A stretch of DNA of 56,026 nt from Sphaerochaeta halotolerans (GTDB lineage Bacteria > Spirochaetota > Spirochaetia > Sphaerochaetales > Sphaerochaetaceae): contig NZ_QUWK01000004.1 in assembly GCF_003429665.1 (NCBI RefSeq), positions 166,524 through 222,549 of the forward strand. The letters are read 5' to 3'. The position numbers and the translations under genes were made by a program. The notes below the pieces were generated by a model. It did no database searches and was not told where the DNA came from. It saw only the letters and a list, made by a program, of their open reading frames with translations. This document shows, in pieces, positions 41,098 through 49,724 of the stretch; within the stretch, counting starts at the first letter, position 1, and the number at the start of each line of letters is the position of its first letter.

Positions 41098-42262
41098 GTG
41101 TTTCCAGATTCTTGGCCTTGAATACCTGCTTGCCCTGTTTCTGCAGGGCAAGCACTACTTGTTCAATCTTCCGTTTCTTTTGATACGGATCCTCAAAGAG
41201 CTCCTCTTGCAAGGGCCGACTCCCTTCATACAGCTGATAGAGCCCAACCCCGATCAGTCTGATAGGGGTTCCATCATGCCATTTCTGCAACAGCAACTGT
41301 TTTGCCAGATGGTAAATCTGCTCTGCACTGTAGATGGTGCCCTGTGGGGTTGCCTGGAGTGTGTAGGTGGTAAAGTCAGGCAACCGTACCTTAATCCCAA
41401 CCGTCCGTCCTATCTGTTTTTCTTCCAGTGCACGGAACATCACCTCATGACTCATTGAGAGCAGCGTTTGCTCGAGAATGGAGAGAGAAGTGACATCATG
41501 CTCAAAGGTTGTCTCGGTTGAGATGGAATGGCTTTTTGCTTCACCAGAGAAGATTCCTGGATCAATGCCTCTGCATGCAAGATAGAGAAATTGCCCCATG
41601 CTCTTCCCAAAAAGTGACTGCAGAGAATCCATTGTGTAGGAGCGTAGTTCCTTTGTCGTTTGTATGTGGTGTTTTGCGAGCAAGGATTGGGTAACTTTCC
41701 CCACCCCCCAGAGTTTTTGCAAGCCTACAGCATCGATGAAGGCAATCTCCTTGCCTTGGGATACCCTGCATAGCCCATCGGGCTTATCATAGTCACTTGC
41801 CATCTTGGCTATAAAGCGACTGGCTCCGATACCCACTGAAATGGTCAAACCTGTCTCTTTCTTGACCCGTTCCTTCAGTATTTTTCCCGCCTGGCGGGGA
41901 ATGCCGAACAATCTTCTGGTCCCTGTCATGTCGAGAAAAGCTTCATCAATTGATATCTGTTGCAAATCGGAAGAGAACTGCCTGAGAATATCCATGACCT
42001 GTGAACTTACTTGGCTGTAGCGTGCCATGCGGGGTTTGACCACCACTGCATGAGGACACAGGCGAAGAGCTTGTACCATCGGCATAGCAGAGTGGATGCC
42101 ATACTTCCTTGCCTCGTAGCTTGCCGTAGCAACCACACCTCTGGAACTGTTGCCGCCGATGAGTAGGCAGGTACCAGCATATGAGGGGTTGTCGAGGACC
42201 TCGATTGCTGCATAGAAAGCATCCATATCAACATGAAAAATGACAGGTTCCAACTCCATCAT
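41078..42262 (-). CDS. dinB: DNA polymerase IV
   Basis: A 394-residue Y-family translesion polymerase. The first catalytic carboxylates are in IFHVDMDAFYAAIE (about residue 7) and the others in QISIDEAFLDMTG (about 103). SVGIGASRFIAKMASDYDKP (about 140) is the helix-hairpin-helix region, and the little-finger domain follows. It starts at the ATG overlapping the ddl stop (ATGA), so it is translated with the cell-wall genes murE and ddl rather than from an obvious SOS promoter. I see no beta-clamp motif with confidence. Confidence 0.95.
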   Translation of the reverse strand: MMELEPVIFHVDMDAFYAAIEVLDNPSYAGTCLLIGGNSSRGVVATASYEARKYGIHSAMPMVQALRLCPHAVVVKPRMARYSQVSSQVMDILRQFSSDLQQISIDEAFLDMTGTRRLFGIPRQAGKILKERVKKETGLTISVGIGASRFIAKMASDYDKPDGLCRVSQGKEIAFIDAVGLQKLWGVGKVTQSLLAKHHIQTTKELRSYTMDSLQSLFGKSMGQFLYLACRGIDPGIFSGEAKSHSISTETTFEHDVTSLSILEQTLLSMSHEVMFRALEEKQIGRTVGIKVRLPDFTTYTLQATPQGTIYSAEQIYHLAKQLLLQKWHDGTPIRLIGVGLYQLYEGSRPLQEELFEDPYQKKRKIEQVVLALQKQGKQVFKAKNLETPTPSEK

Positions 42263-43335
42263 GGTTTTGGCGGCGTGAAACAACGCCCTCGCTCCTCTTT
42301 TCCTCGTTGTATTGCATGATGTATCAGGCTTGTTACCACACAGGGTAAATCGAATCCAATGGAAGCCATCAGTACAGGGTAGTGACTTTTCTCTGTCATT
42401 CCTGGACTGGTATTGATCTCGTTGAGGAAGATGGTGTCACCGTGGACAAAAAAATCCACTCTGGCATATCCGTCGGCTTTGATTGCAAGAAATGCCCTGC
42501 GAGCGTAGTCCTTGATCCGGTTTTCCATGGCGGGTGGCAACTCGGCTGGGACTCGGATATGAGCTGTGTCAATCTGCCCGTATTTGTGGGCATAGCTCAG
42601 AAATCCTTCTCTTTCTTTTGCAGGGTCTATGACTCGTCCAGGTCCGGCCACATGCAAGGTCCCGTCTTCTGTCCTGAGTATGGCACACTCTACCTCCATG
42701 ATGGATTTCTTGTATGGCTGTACCAATACTCGTTCACTGTAGCGAGCTGCATCCTCGACTGCTTCCAAGAACTCATGATAGGTCGCATTGGGCAGGGCTA
42801 CCACCCCCACTGAGGAGCCTGCATTCTCTGGTTTGATGAACAGGTCCTGCCCATGGGTGGCACACATTGTATGAAAAAGCTCCCGGGTGAGTGTTGCAAG
42901 CTGGTAGGAGTCAATCGTGGAGGAAGGAACAATAGGAATTCCGTGGGCGGAAAACAATTCAGAGGCGATTGCCTTATGCATACCGATGGCACTGCTAACC
43001 GTATCACAACCACAAAGAGGAATGTTGCAGAGCAGACAGGCTCCCTGTAGATTCCCATCCTCTCCTTGATACCCATGGGTGGTAGCGAAGGCTGCATCGA
43101 TGGAAAGTTTCTCTTCCCCCTTGAAGATACCCATTCCGGGCCTGAGATTCAGTGGTTGGGAAGTATCAAACTGGTGATTCAATTCCTGTTGCAAAAACCA
43201 TCTCCCCTTGATGGTGATAGCAATGAGAAGCACTGAATACCCAGCTTGCAGAAGCGCTTGGTGAATTGTAAATGCACTGTTGATGGACACCTCATGCTCA
43301 GCTGAGCGTCCCCCATAGAGTAGCGCTACTTGCAT
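42259..43335 (-). CDS. ddl: D-alanine--D-alanine ligase
   Basis: A 358-residue ATP-grasp enzyme making the D-Ala-D-Ala dipeptide for peptidoglycan. LLYGGRSAEHEVSINSA (residues 5-21), LFIKPENAGSSVGVVAL (about 172), GYARVDFFVHGDTIFLNEIN (about 290) and NTSPGMTEKSHYP are diagnostic. Its first 10 bp overlap the end of murE and its stop overlaps dinB. Confidence 0.95.
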   Translation of the reverse strand: MQVALLYGGRSAEHEVSINSAFTIHQALLQAGYSVLLIAITIKGRWFLQQELNHQFDTSQPLNLRPGMGIFKGEEKLSIDAAFATTHGYQGEDGNLQGACLLCNIPLCGCDTVSSAIGMHKAIASELFSAHGIPIVPSSTIDSYQLATLTRELFHTMCATHGQDLFIKPENAGSSVGVVALPNATYHEFLEAVEDAARYSERVLVQPYKKSIMEVECAILRTEDGTLHVAGPGRVIDPAKEREGFLSYAHKYGQIDTAHIRVPAELPPAMENRIKDYARRAFLAIKADGYARVDFFVHGDTIFLNEINTSPGMTEKSHYPVLMASIGFDLPCVVTSLIHHAIQRGKEERGRCFTPPKP

Positions 43336-44813
43336 TGTCTTCTTTGTTCCTCTGCTCTGAGGGCATGCTTGACTTCAGTGATTTCATCCCAAGGGATTTT
43401 TTCTGATTCCCGCTCAATGGTCTTTTCATGCCCTTTCCCCAAGAACAGGATGGTATCCCCGGTTTGCGCGATGGAAACTGCTTTCTTGATTGCCTCTCTG
43501 CGGTCCTCAATCTCTAGCACGGTACAGGCGCTATTGTGCATCAAGAAACGAAGGTCACTGAAAATCACCTGATTTCCTTCATATCTTGGATCCTCTTCCG
43601 TGAGAATGATGGTCGAGCAGTACCTGTTGGCAATCTTTCCCATGGGGGAACGTTTGGTAGTATCGCGCTCACCTGCTGAACCAAAGACAGCAATTAAGTT
43701 CCCTCCCTCACTGGTACGATTTGCGAAGAAAAATATTCCTTCATATGCATCAACAGTGTGTGCGAAATCAATGATTGCCCGCACTCCCAAGGCGTTTTCA
43801 ATCAGTTGCATCCGTCCCTTGACCGGTTCAATCTGTTCAATGAGTGGGAGCAGGTCTTCTGCAGGTTTATGGAGAAGATCTGCAGCACAGAACACGGCAA
43901 GCAGTGCGTTTGTTGCCAAGCTGGGAAGGAGTAATGGTGTGTGTATCCTTTTGCCCAGGATTTCCACTACCACCCCTTGGTATCCCATGAATTCGATACG
44001 CATCGGGACATCCAAGCCAAGGATGATTGCTTTTTGTGTAGGGGTGAGAGCTTCACTAAATGCGCTAATCCTGGGATTGTCCGTACTGGTTACCAGGATC
44101 CCGTTCTCTTTCAGTGCACGCACAAGATTTACCTTTGCATTTGTATATTCCTCCAGACTATGGTGGAATTCAAGATGCTCACTGGTTACCTTGGTAATAA
44201 TGGCAGCACTGAATTCTATTCCCCCAAGTCGGTCGAATGTTTTGCTCAGTGCATGACTGGTGCACTCCAAGATGACATGCGTTGCGCCATTTTGGGTACA
44301 TCGATAGAGAAATTCCTGCAGTTGGTCTGCCTCTGGAGTGCTCTGACGAAAGGGAGATTCCTGTTTTCCTGATCCATCGTCCATATTGACGGTAGTCAGC
44401 AATCCTGTCTTGATGCCTTGGCGCTGAAGAATCTGGTAAAGGTAATCACTTGTGGTACTTTTCCCATCTGTGCCGCTGACCCCAACAATGACGAGTTGCC
44501 TCTGCGGGTAATCATAGAAGGCAGAACACATCAACGCAAATGCTGTGTGAGGGTGTTTCACCGTATAGTAGTGAACAGAAGCAGGGAGCCTTGGTCGGAG
44601 CGTCGATTCCTCTGCTATGATGCAGATGGCACCATGCTCAATTGCGTCGTTGATGTAATGGCTTCCATCGGTCCTCAGACCCTTGAAGGCAAAGAAGACT
44701 GAGAAGGGCTTGCACCTCTGTGAGTGCTGGCAAATTTGTTCGATGGTCTGGGTATCGGGAACGCTCGTATCGTTGATGCCGATGGCGCTTAAAAGTGTTC
44801 GTAACGTTTTCAT
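43326..44813 (-). CDS. murE: UDP-N-acetylmuramoyl-L-alanyl-D-glutamate ligase (MurE type)
   Basis: A 495-residue Mur ligase adding the third stem-peptide residue. The N-terminal UDP-sugar domain has SVFFAFKGLRTDGSHYI. The ATP site is VGVSGTDGKSTT (about residue 113). The central domain has ECTSHAL and VTSEHLEFHHSLEEY, and the C-terminal domain has DFAHTVDAYEG, GSAGERDTTKR and EEDPRYEG (406-413) at the amino-acid specificity loop. The DPR resembles the DNPR of diaminopimelate enzymes, but spirochaetes often use ornithine, so the residue added is uncertain. Confidence 0.92.
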   Translation of the reverse strand: MKTLRTLLSAIGINDTSVPDTQTIEQICQHSQRCKPFSVFFAFKGLRTDGSHYINDAIEHGAICIIAEESTLRPRLPASVHYYTVKHPHTAFALMCSAFYDYPQRQLVIVGVSGTDGKSTTSDYLYQILQRQGIKTGLLTTVNMDDGSGKQESPFRQSTPEADQLQEFLYRCTQNGATHVILECTSHALSKTFDRLGGIEFSAAIITKVTSEHLEFHHSLEEYTNAKVNLVRALKENGILVTSTDNPRISAFSEALTPTQKAIILGLDVPMRIEFMGYQGVVVEILGKRIHTPLLLPSLATNALLAVFCAADLLHKPAEDLLPLIEQIEPVKGRMQLIENALGVRAIIDFAHTVDAYEGIFFFANRTSEGGNLIAVFGSAGERDTTKRSPMGKIANRYCSTIILTEEDPRYEGNQVIFSDLRFLMHNSACTVLEIEDRREAIKKAVSIAQTGDTILFLGKGHEKTIERESEKIPWDEITEVKHALRAEEQRRQCK

Positions 44814-44925
44814 GTCTCTATGGTAACAGTAGTGAGGGTGTAATCACAATAGAAAGGTTCAGCAAGTATTGGTGTCCTTATTTGTGTTTTTTTGGTATGC
44901 TGGGAAAGAAGGAGAATATAATCTG

Positions 44926-45999
44926 ATGAAACGCTGGATATTAGCTGGAATGCTCGCCGTATTACCGCTTGCTTTCCTGCAGGCTTTTCCCCTAGATTTT
45001 GCATCCACCGCTTCATGGGGAATGGGGAATGCCGGTCTCGCGTTGGACTATGCATCAGACTCATTTGTTGCGAATCCCGCCTTGTTGGCACTTCCTGGTC
45101 GGGAGGAGACCCATCTGCTAGCTGCTTTTAGGTATCAAGATCAGATTGAGTCCACATATGTAGCGAACAATGAACCGAATCCAATGCTTGTGCAGCCCGT
45201 CGCTGACTGGGCCATCAGTTTCAGTGCAGGGAGTCTTGCCTTTACAGTCCAGAATCGTAATAGTTTGTCGGATCGCAAGATAGCTTCCAGCCAGAGTACA
45301 TATGATGGCCACAAGATTACGATGTTTCAGTTTGACTGGGCTTCCGGGAGAGCTCCTCTTTATTTTGGGGTTTCCGTACGGGCTTCTGCTGAGAGCAATC
45401 GACCGATGATTGAGATTCGCAATGAACAGACCTTTCTGGACTATATTGTGGAGACTACGATTGGACGGTATGAATCCTTGAACAGCAGTTCCAATGTTGC
45501 TTTCGGTATGGGACTTCTTCTTGATTATCATTGGTTCAAGATGGGGGTGGTGAGCAACCAGTTTGCCTATGCCAGGGCTGATGATACCTTGATTATCAGT
45601 GGGGACTCAGTGCTAAAGACCCTCGATTGGGGGGTCTCTGTCAGCTCCCCGACGTATGATGCATCCAATCAATTGCATCTTATAAAGGTACAGGGTGCCT
45701 TTGACTTCTTGAATATTGGCAGTGATGAGGAGAGACAACTTCGTCTTGGGATTTCGACAAAGTTACAGCTGCTTCCCAACTGGTCTGTAAGCCTGCTGGT
45801 AGGATACCAAGAAGAAAAACCAACCCCTTCAGACCTCTTGTCTTTTAGTTTTAGCAGAGGGTTACAAACCATAGCTCTGGATGCACAGCTCGATACCCTT
45901 ACCATTGCCATCGGGTACGGGTATCCTACAGCCTGGTACCTGGGTTCTTCTACCGATATCAATCCTCTCTTCTTGGTTTCCCTTGCAGTAAGCTTGTAA
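44926..45999 (+). CDS. Probable outer-membrane beta-barrel protein
   Basis: A 357-residue exported protein that I recognise only by type. Residues 1-21 are a signal peptide (KRWILAGMLAVLPLAFLQAF). The mature start, FASTASWGMGNAGLALDYASD, resembles the N-terminus of FadL/PorV-like barrels (a glycine-rich 'GMGNAG' followed by NPALLALP). The rest alternates aromatic and polar residues in likely beta strands, with a hydrophobic C-terminus. AAGGAG precedes the ATG at 44926 at about 10 bp. It probably lies in the outer membrane. Confidence 0.7.
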   Translation: MKRWILAGMLAVLPLAFLQAFPLDFASTASWGMGNAGLALDYASDSFVANPALLALPGREETHLLAAFRYQDQIESTYVANNEPNPMLVQPVADWAISFSAGSLAFTVQNRNSLSDRKIASSQSTYDGHKITMFQFDWASGRAPLYFGVSVRASAESNRPMIEIRNEQTFLDYIVETTIGRYESLNSSSNVAFGMGLLLDYHWFKMGVVSNQFAYARADDTLIISGDSVLKTLDWGVSVSSPTYDASNQLHLIKVQGAFDFLNIGSDEERQLRLGISTKLQLLPNWSVSLLVGYQEEKPTPSDLLSFSFSRGLQTIALDAQLDTLTIAIGYGYPTAWYLGSSTDINPLFLVSLAVSL

Positions 46000-46012
46000 T
46001 AATAGTTCGTAC

Positions 46013-46042
46013 TTGACATACAGCGTCGACCACCAGTATAGT
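46013..46042 (+). promoter_or_regulatory. Strong predicted promoter of the zinc-ribbon gene
   Basis: A perfect TTGACA (46013-46018) and TATAGT (46037-46042), 18 bp apart. The predicted start near 46050 lies about 30 bp before the ATG. It is the best sigma-70 match in the window. Confidence 0.7.
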
Positions 46043-46081
46043 CAGATGAGTGAACGTTTGAACCTGTAAGGAGTAATGTAT

Positions 46082-46261
46082 ATGTCCAAAGCACATAGAG
46101 GTAGTGGTATTCGCAATGAAGAGGTAAAAGGTGGCCGAGGCGAGTGTCCCGTTTGTAAGAGAACCGGTGTAAAGGTGCTCTATGAGGTAACAATTGACGG
46201 TGAAAAAGCCAAGGTTTGCAAGCCTTGTAACGCCCACCTCAAGGCTGTAGCCTCCAAATAA
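46082..46261 (+). CDS. Small zinc-ribbon protein, unknown function
   Basis: A 59-residue protein. The N-terminus is basic (SKAHRGSGIRNEEVKGGRG), then CPVC and CKPC, 24 residues apart, form a probable four-cysteine zinc ribbon around VLYEVTIDGEKAKV. I recall similar short proteins in spirochaetes but know no function; RNA or ribosome binding is possible. The ATG at 46082 is 8 bp from AAGGAG. An ATG six bases earlier is too close. It has its own strong promoter and terminator, which suggests high independent expression. Confidence 0.8.
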   Translation: MSKAHRGSGIRNEEVKGGRGECPVCKRTGVKVLYEVTIDGEKAKVCKPCNAHLKAVASK

Positions 46262-46280
46262 GGTACCATCCTTGAAGCTG

Positions 46281-46309
46281 AGACTGTCTTTTGCGGCAGT
46301 CTTTTTTTT
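46281..46309 (+). terminator. Intrinsic terminator between zinc-ribbon gene and murC
   Basis: AGACTGTC (46281-46288) pairs with GGCAGTCT (46295-46302) with one G-U pair and a 6-base loop, followed by a run of T to 46309. The T-tract ends only 3 bp before the GGAGG of murC. Confidence 0.88.
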
Positions 46310-46322
46310 GTTGGAGGGCGGA

Positions 46323-47771
46323 ATGCAGACAATTGGAACTCACGTTTTCTTGGTAGGCATCAAAGGAACTGGCATGTCCAGTCTGGCACTGTTGCTTCAA
46401 CGTTGGGGGTTCTCTGTCTGTGGATGCGATACGGCCGAGATATTTAGCAGTGATGCTGTCCTACAGGAAGCAGGCATTGCTGTATTTGAGGGGTTTGAAG
46501 CGTCAGTGCTTCCCCTTGATGCGAAAGAGGTAATCTACAGCAGCGCCTACAGTGAGGCGTTGCCTATCCTCCAGGAAGCCCGTAAGCGTTCCCTCCCTCT
46601 TTCTACCTATCCACAGTATCTAGCTTATCTCAGCAAACAGCAGGATAGTTACGCTGTTGCAGGAACGCATGGCAAGACCACCACGTGTTCTGTTGCTACG
46701 CATCTGTTGCAGCAAGCCTGTGAAGGTCAGTTTCCGTTCTATGCAATCTATGGTGCACCGCAGAAGGAGACTGCCGGGGGAAGGGAGTGTGCGCTCTTTG
46801 AAGCGTGTGAGTACCAGGATCACTTTCATTCCTATTCACTGCGGGGGGTATTGGTTACCTCGGTGGAATACGACCATCCTGACTATTTTTCTTCCGAAGC
46901 ACAAGTGATGAAGAGCTTTGAGACACTGGTGGACAACCTGCAGGGTGGGGGATTTCTGATCTATTGCAGTGATGATTCTGGAGCAAAGGCACTTGGTTCG
47001 TATGCAAAGCATACACGTCCTGATCTCAGTGTTCTCAGCTATGGATTCTCATCGGACGGACCGTTTAGCATTAAAGAGGTAGCAGGTGGCCGGTACACGC
47101 TTGATCTCCTGAAGGACCTTCCTTTTACGGTAACCAGCCACGCGAGGGCATTGGTGGATGACCATGTCGGGGCATTGGTGCTTTCCCTTGCCATGGTGTT
47201 GGACCGACCGGAGCCCAAACTTTATGTTGAAAATAAGGGTCTGATAACAGATGAAGTACTTCCCACGCTTGTCTCGCTCTTTTTACCCCATCTTGCAAAG
47301 TATCAAGGGTGCAAGGGCAGGACAGAGGAGCTGTTCAGAGCAGGCCGGGTCATCTACTTGGATGATTATGCACATCATCCAAGTGAGATCAGAACCTCAT
47401 TGGAAGAGATTCATCTCCGCTATCCTGGGTACCCCCTTTTGGTGGTCTTCTCAGCCCATACTGCCAGCAGGACCAATGCATTGTTGCATCAGTTTGCCGA
47501 AGTGCTTGCCACCTGTGACCGTCTCATCGTGCAAAATACCTATGCCTCCGCTCGTAATGATGGTTCAGCCGATGATGAGTCCTCCTTACGGTTGTTCTCC
47601 TTGCTCAGAGAGACCATGGGTGACAGGGTAGCTTTCGCACCCAGTGACGAATCAGCTACGGAGATTGCCTCTACTTGGTTGCAAGAGCGTTGGTTGTGTA
47701 TTACCATGGGTGCTGGTAATAATCGATCCCTTGGGCCGCAAATTGCCGAAATCCGAAGGAGTTTCCAATGA
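46323..47771 (+). CDS. murC: UDP-N-acetylmuramate--L-alanine ligase (MurC type)
   Basis: A 482-residue Mur ligase adding L-alanine to UDP-MurNAc. The N-terminal Rossmann segment is FLVGIKGTGMSSLALLL (about residue 7), the ATP loop AVAGTHGKTTT (about 110), and SVEYDHPDYF (about 180) and LDDYAHHPSEIRTSL (about 346) are family motifs. The ATG at 46323 is supported by GGAGG 5 bp upstream. No promoter fits between the preceding terminator and this gene, so expression would need readthrough or an unseen internal promoter. Mpl is a less likely alternative. Its stop overlaps yicC. Confidence 0.92.
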   Translation: MQTIGTHVFLVGIKGTGMSSLALLLQRWGFSVCGCDTAEIFSSDAVLQEAGIAVFEGFEASVLPLDAKEVIYSSAYSEALPILQEARKRSLPLSTYPQYLAYLSKQQDSYAVAGTHGKTTTCSVATHLLQQACEGQFPFYAIYGAPQKETAGGRECALFEACEYQDHFHSYSLRGVLVTSVEYDHPDYFSSEAQVMKSFETLVDNLQGGGFLIYCSDDSGAKALGSYAKHTRPDLSVLSYGFSSDGPFSIKEVAGGRYTLDLLKDLPFTVTSHARALVDDHVGALVLSLAMVLDRPEPKLYVENKGLITDEVLPTLVSLFLPHLAKYQGCKGRTEELFRAGRVIYLDDYAHHPSEIRTSLEEIHLRYPGYPLLVVFSAHTASRTNALLHQFAEVLATCDRLIVQNTYASARNDGSADDESSLRLFSLLRETMGDRVAFAPSDESATEIASTWLQERWLCITMGAGNNRSLGPQIAEIRRSFQ

Positions 47772-48637
47772 ACAGCATGACAGGGTACGGATTCTCAGAA
47801 TCCGTATGCGAAAAATTCCAACTCGCGGTTGAAGTGAAGTCATACAACAACCGGTATCTCGATATCAACCACAATATACCTTACTACCTCTCTCCCTTTG
47901 AGATAGAGATTGATAAACGGGTGAAAGCCGTTGCAAAACGTGGACATGTTGAAGTGAATATTCGAGTCAAGAATCTGGTCAGTGATGTACAACTTACGGT
48001 CGACCCTACTGCGGTACGCCGGTACAGTGAAGCTTTTGCCCAGATTGCTGCACTTTCCGGGAAAGCACTCAAACCACAGCTTTCTGATTATCTCGGAAGT
48101 GAAGGAGTGCTCTCCAGTATAAGTGAGAGCGATAGTGAGCAATATCGCCTCCTGCTTTTCTCTACCTTGGAAGAGGCTTTGAGTCAACTTGCTGAGAGCA
48201 AGCAACGCGAAGGTGAATCTACCAAAGTAGACCTGAGGCGGTTGGGAGAGGTCATTCAAGCTGGACTGGATATCGTGGGCAGTCATGCAGATGAACTCGA
48301 ACAGTTGGTTAAAACCAATCTCAGAAGTCGTTTTGAAGAGATGCTCGGAGACCAGAACTATGATGAGAACAGAATTCTCAGTGAGGTTGCGGTCATGTTG
48401 GTCAAGTATTCCGTGAGTGAAGAGATCAAGCGCATGGCAATTCATCTGAAGGAGTACTTCTCGCTCCTTGAGGAGCGAGAGCCAGTAGGCAAGCGCCTTG
48501 ATTTTCTCTGCCAGGAGATGAACAGAGAAATCAATACCATTGGGAGTAAGAGCCAGATGGTGGAACTGAATATCCAAGTGGTCAAAATGAAAGACGGATT
48601 GGAAAACATCAGGGAACAGGTTCGTAATATCGAGTAA
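47768..48637 (+). CDS. YicC/YloC family endoribonuclease-type protein
   Basis: A 289-residue protein of the YicC family. It opens with NSMTGYGFSE and has KSYNNRYLDI (about residue 23), the family signature, and ends with FLCQEMNREINTIGSKSQ and VVKMKDGLENIREQVRNIE. E. coli YicC is reported to be a ribonuclease acting on small RNA. It overlaps murC by ATGA and precedes a nucleotide kinase, an order (yicC before a guanylate/cytidylate-type kinase) seen widely. Confidence 0.92.
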   Translation: MNSMTGYGFSESVCEKFQLAVEVKSYNNRYLDINHNIPYYLSPFEIEIDKRVKAVAKRGHVEVNIRVKNLVSDVQLTVDPTAVRRYSEAFAQIAALSGKALKPQLSDYLGSEGVLSSISESDSEQYRLLLFSTLEEALSQLAESKQREGESTKVDLRRLGEVIQAGLDIVGSHADELEQLVKTNLRSRFEEMLGDQNYDENRILSEVAVMLVKYSVSEEIKRMAIHLKEYFSLLEEREPVGKRLDFLCQEMNREINTIGSKSQMVELNIQVVKMKDGLENIREQVRNIE

Positions 48638-48648
48638 CGGGGGAAACG

Positions 48649-49173
48649 GTGCGTATAGCAATCAGTGGAAAGAGTGGCTGCGGAAATACTACAGTTTCCA
48701 GCAAGGTAGCCCAAGCTTTGGGGTATGAGATGATCAACGTTACGTTCCGTACCCTCAGTGAGGAGAAAGGGATTGATTTCTGGACGTTCTGCAAGCTTGC
48801 AGAAGAGACTGACGAGTATGATCTGGAGGTTGACCGCAGACAGGTAGAAATGGCTCTTGCAAGTGAAAATTGCGTTTTGGGTAGTCGGCTAGCCATCTGG
48901 ATGCTCAAGGAAGCTGATTTGAAAGTGTACCTTAGAGCCACCACAGAAGAGCGGGCAAGACGAATTACCGAGCGTGAAGGCGGCTCCTTTGAAAAACGCC
49001 TCAAGCAGACCAAAATGCGGGATGCCAATGACAGCGCGCGCTATCTCAGGTTGTATGGGATTAACAACAGCGACACATCGGTTGCCGACTTGGTGATCGA
49101 TACCACTGAATTACAATCAGATGAAGTAGCAAAAATAATCATAGAAGAGGCAAGGAAGCGTGAAAATCAGTAA
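48649..49173 (+). CDS. Cytidylate kinase-like P-loop protein
   Basis: A 174-residue P-loop kinase-like protein. The N-terminal loop reads ISGKSGCGNTT (residues 4-14): the Lys normally preceding the Thr pair is Asn. DRRQVEMAL and LGSRLAIWML lie in the substrate region, KVYLRATTEERARRI in the lid, and YGIN near the end, as in the short archaeal-type CMP kinases. It starts with GTG 11 bp after yicC. Its end overlaps the next start by 14 bp. Activity with an Asn in the P-loop is uncertain. Confidence 0.75.
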   Translation: MRIAISGKSGCGNTTVSSKVAQALGYEMINVTFRTLSEEKGIDFWTFCKLAEETDEYDLEVDRRQVEMALASENCVLGSRLAIWMLKEADLKVYLRATTEERARRITEREGGSFEKRLKQTKMRDANDSARYLRLYGINNSDTSVADLVIDTTELQSDEVAKIIIEEARKRENQ

Positions 49174-49645
49174 GCTTGTACTCTCACTTGTGATTCTCAT
49201 TTCCTTTGCTCCATCCCTCCTGTTTGCTGGAGTGTTCTTGGGAGCAAGCCAAGGAATGGAATCGACTACGCTTGAAGTGGGTATCCTTGGGCGACGAGCT
49301 GAGCAACACCTCGCTTTCAGCCTTCCTACCATCAATGGATCCGTGGAAGAATATTGGAAGGCACCAGTTCTTGGTGCATCTGTTTCCGTAAGAAGCCTAC
49401 GATTCCAGCCATTGGTACTCTCTGGTGGTATCAAGAGCCAAATCAGTTGGGAATCCACAAAAGGATATATCCTTGGACTGGGAGGGGCTCTTGCCCTCTC
49501 GTATGAATTCATCGGAAAGGGAGGGGTGTTTTTCTTGGAGGGTTCGTACCTCCCTTGGGTGACAACCCAAGGAACCCTCTCAACAAATTTGGGTGAGAAG
49601 CAACTCAAACAATATATGCGCTTGGGGTATCGCAGGGCGTTCTAA
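49160..49645 (+). CDS. Small exported protein, probable outer-membrane beta structure
   Basis: A 161-residue protein that I do not recognise. A signal peptide (KLVLSLVILISFAPSLLFAG) is followed by likely amphipathic strands (GVFLGASQG, SVSVRSLRF, GGALALSYEF) and a terminal Phe (MRLGYRRAF), as in beta-barrel assembly signals. The GTG at 49160 overlaps the kinase-like gene by 14 bp and has AAGGAAG upstream. The barrel would be small, about eight strands. It ends the murC-yicC-kinase operon. Confidence 0.65.
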   Translation: MKISKLVLSLVILISFAPSLLFAGVFLGASQGMESTTLEVGILGRRAEQHLAFSLPTINGSVEEYWKAPVLGASVSVRSLRFQPLVLSGGIKSQISWESTKGYILGLGGALALSYEFIGKGGVFFLEGSYLPWVTTQGTLSTNLGEKQLKQYMRLGYRRAF

Positions 49646-49653
49646 GGGCTGTA

Positions 49654-49686
49654 CATTATTGATAGAAATCTCTATGATAATGTAAT
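49654..49686 (+). promoter_or_regulatory. Predicted rpoZ-miaA promoter with overlapping dyad
   Basis: TTGATA (49659-49664) and TGTAAT (49681-49686) with a 16-bp spacer, each matching the consensus at five of six positions. The dyad CATTAT-TG-ATAGA / TCTAT-G-ATAATG (49654-49682) covers both boxes, so a bound dimer would occlude the promoter. It could also act as a weak hairpin after the preceding gene. Confidence 0.5.
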
Positions 49687-49724
49687 TGTAGCAAAGTGAC
49701 CTTTTACAATCAAGGAGTTACGAG

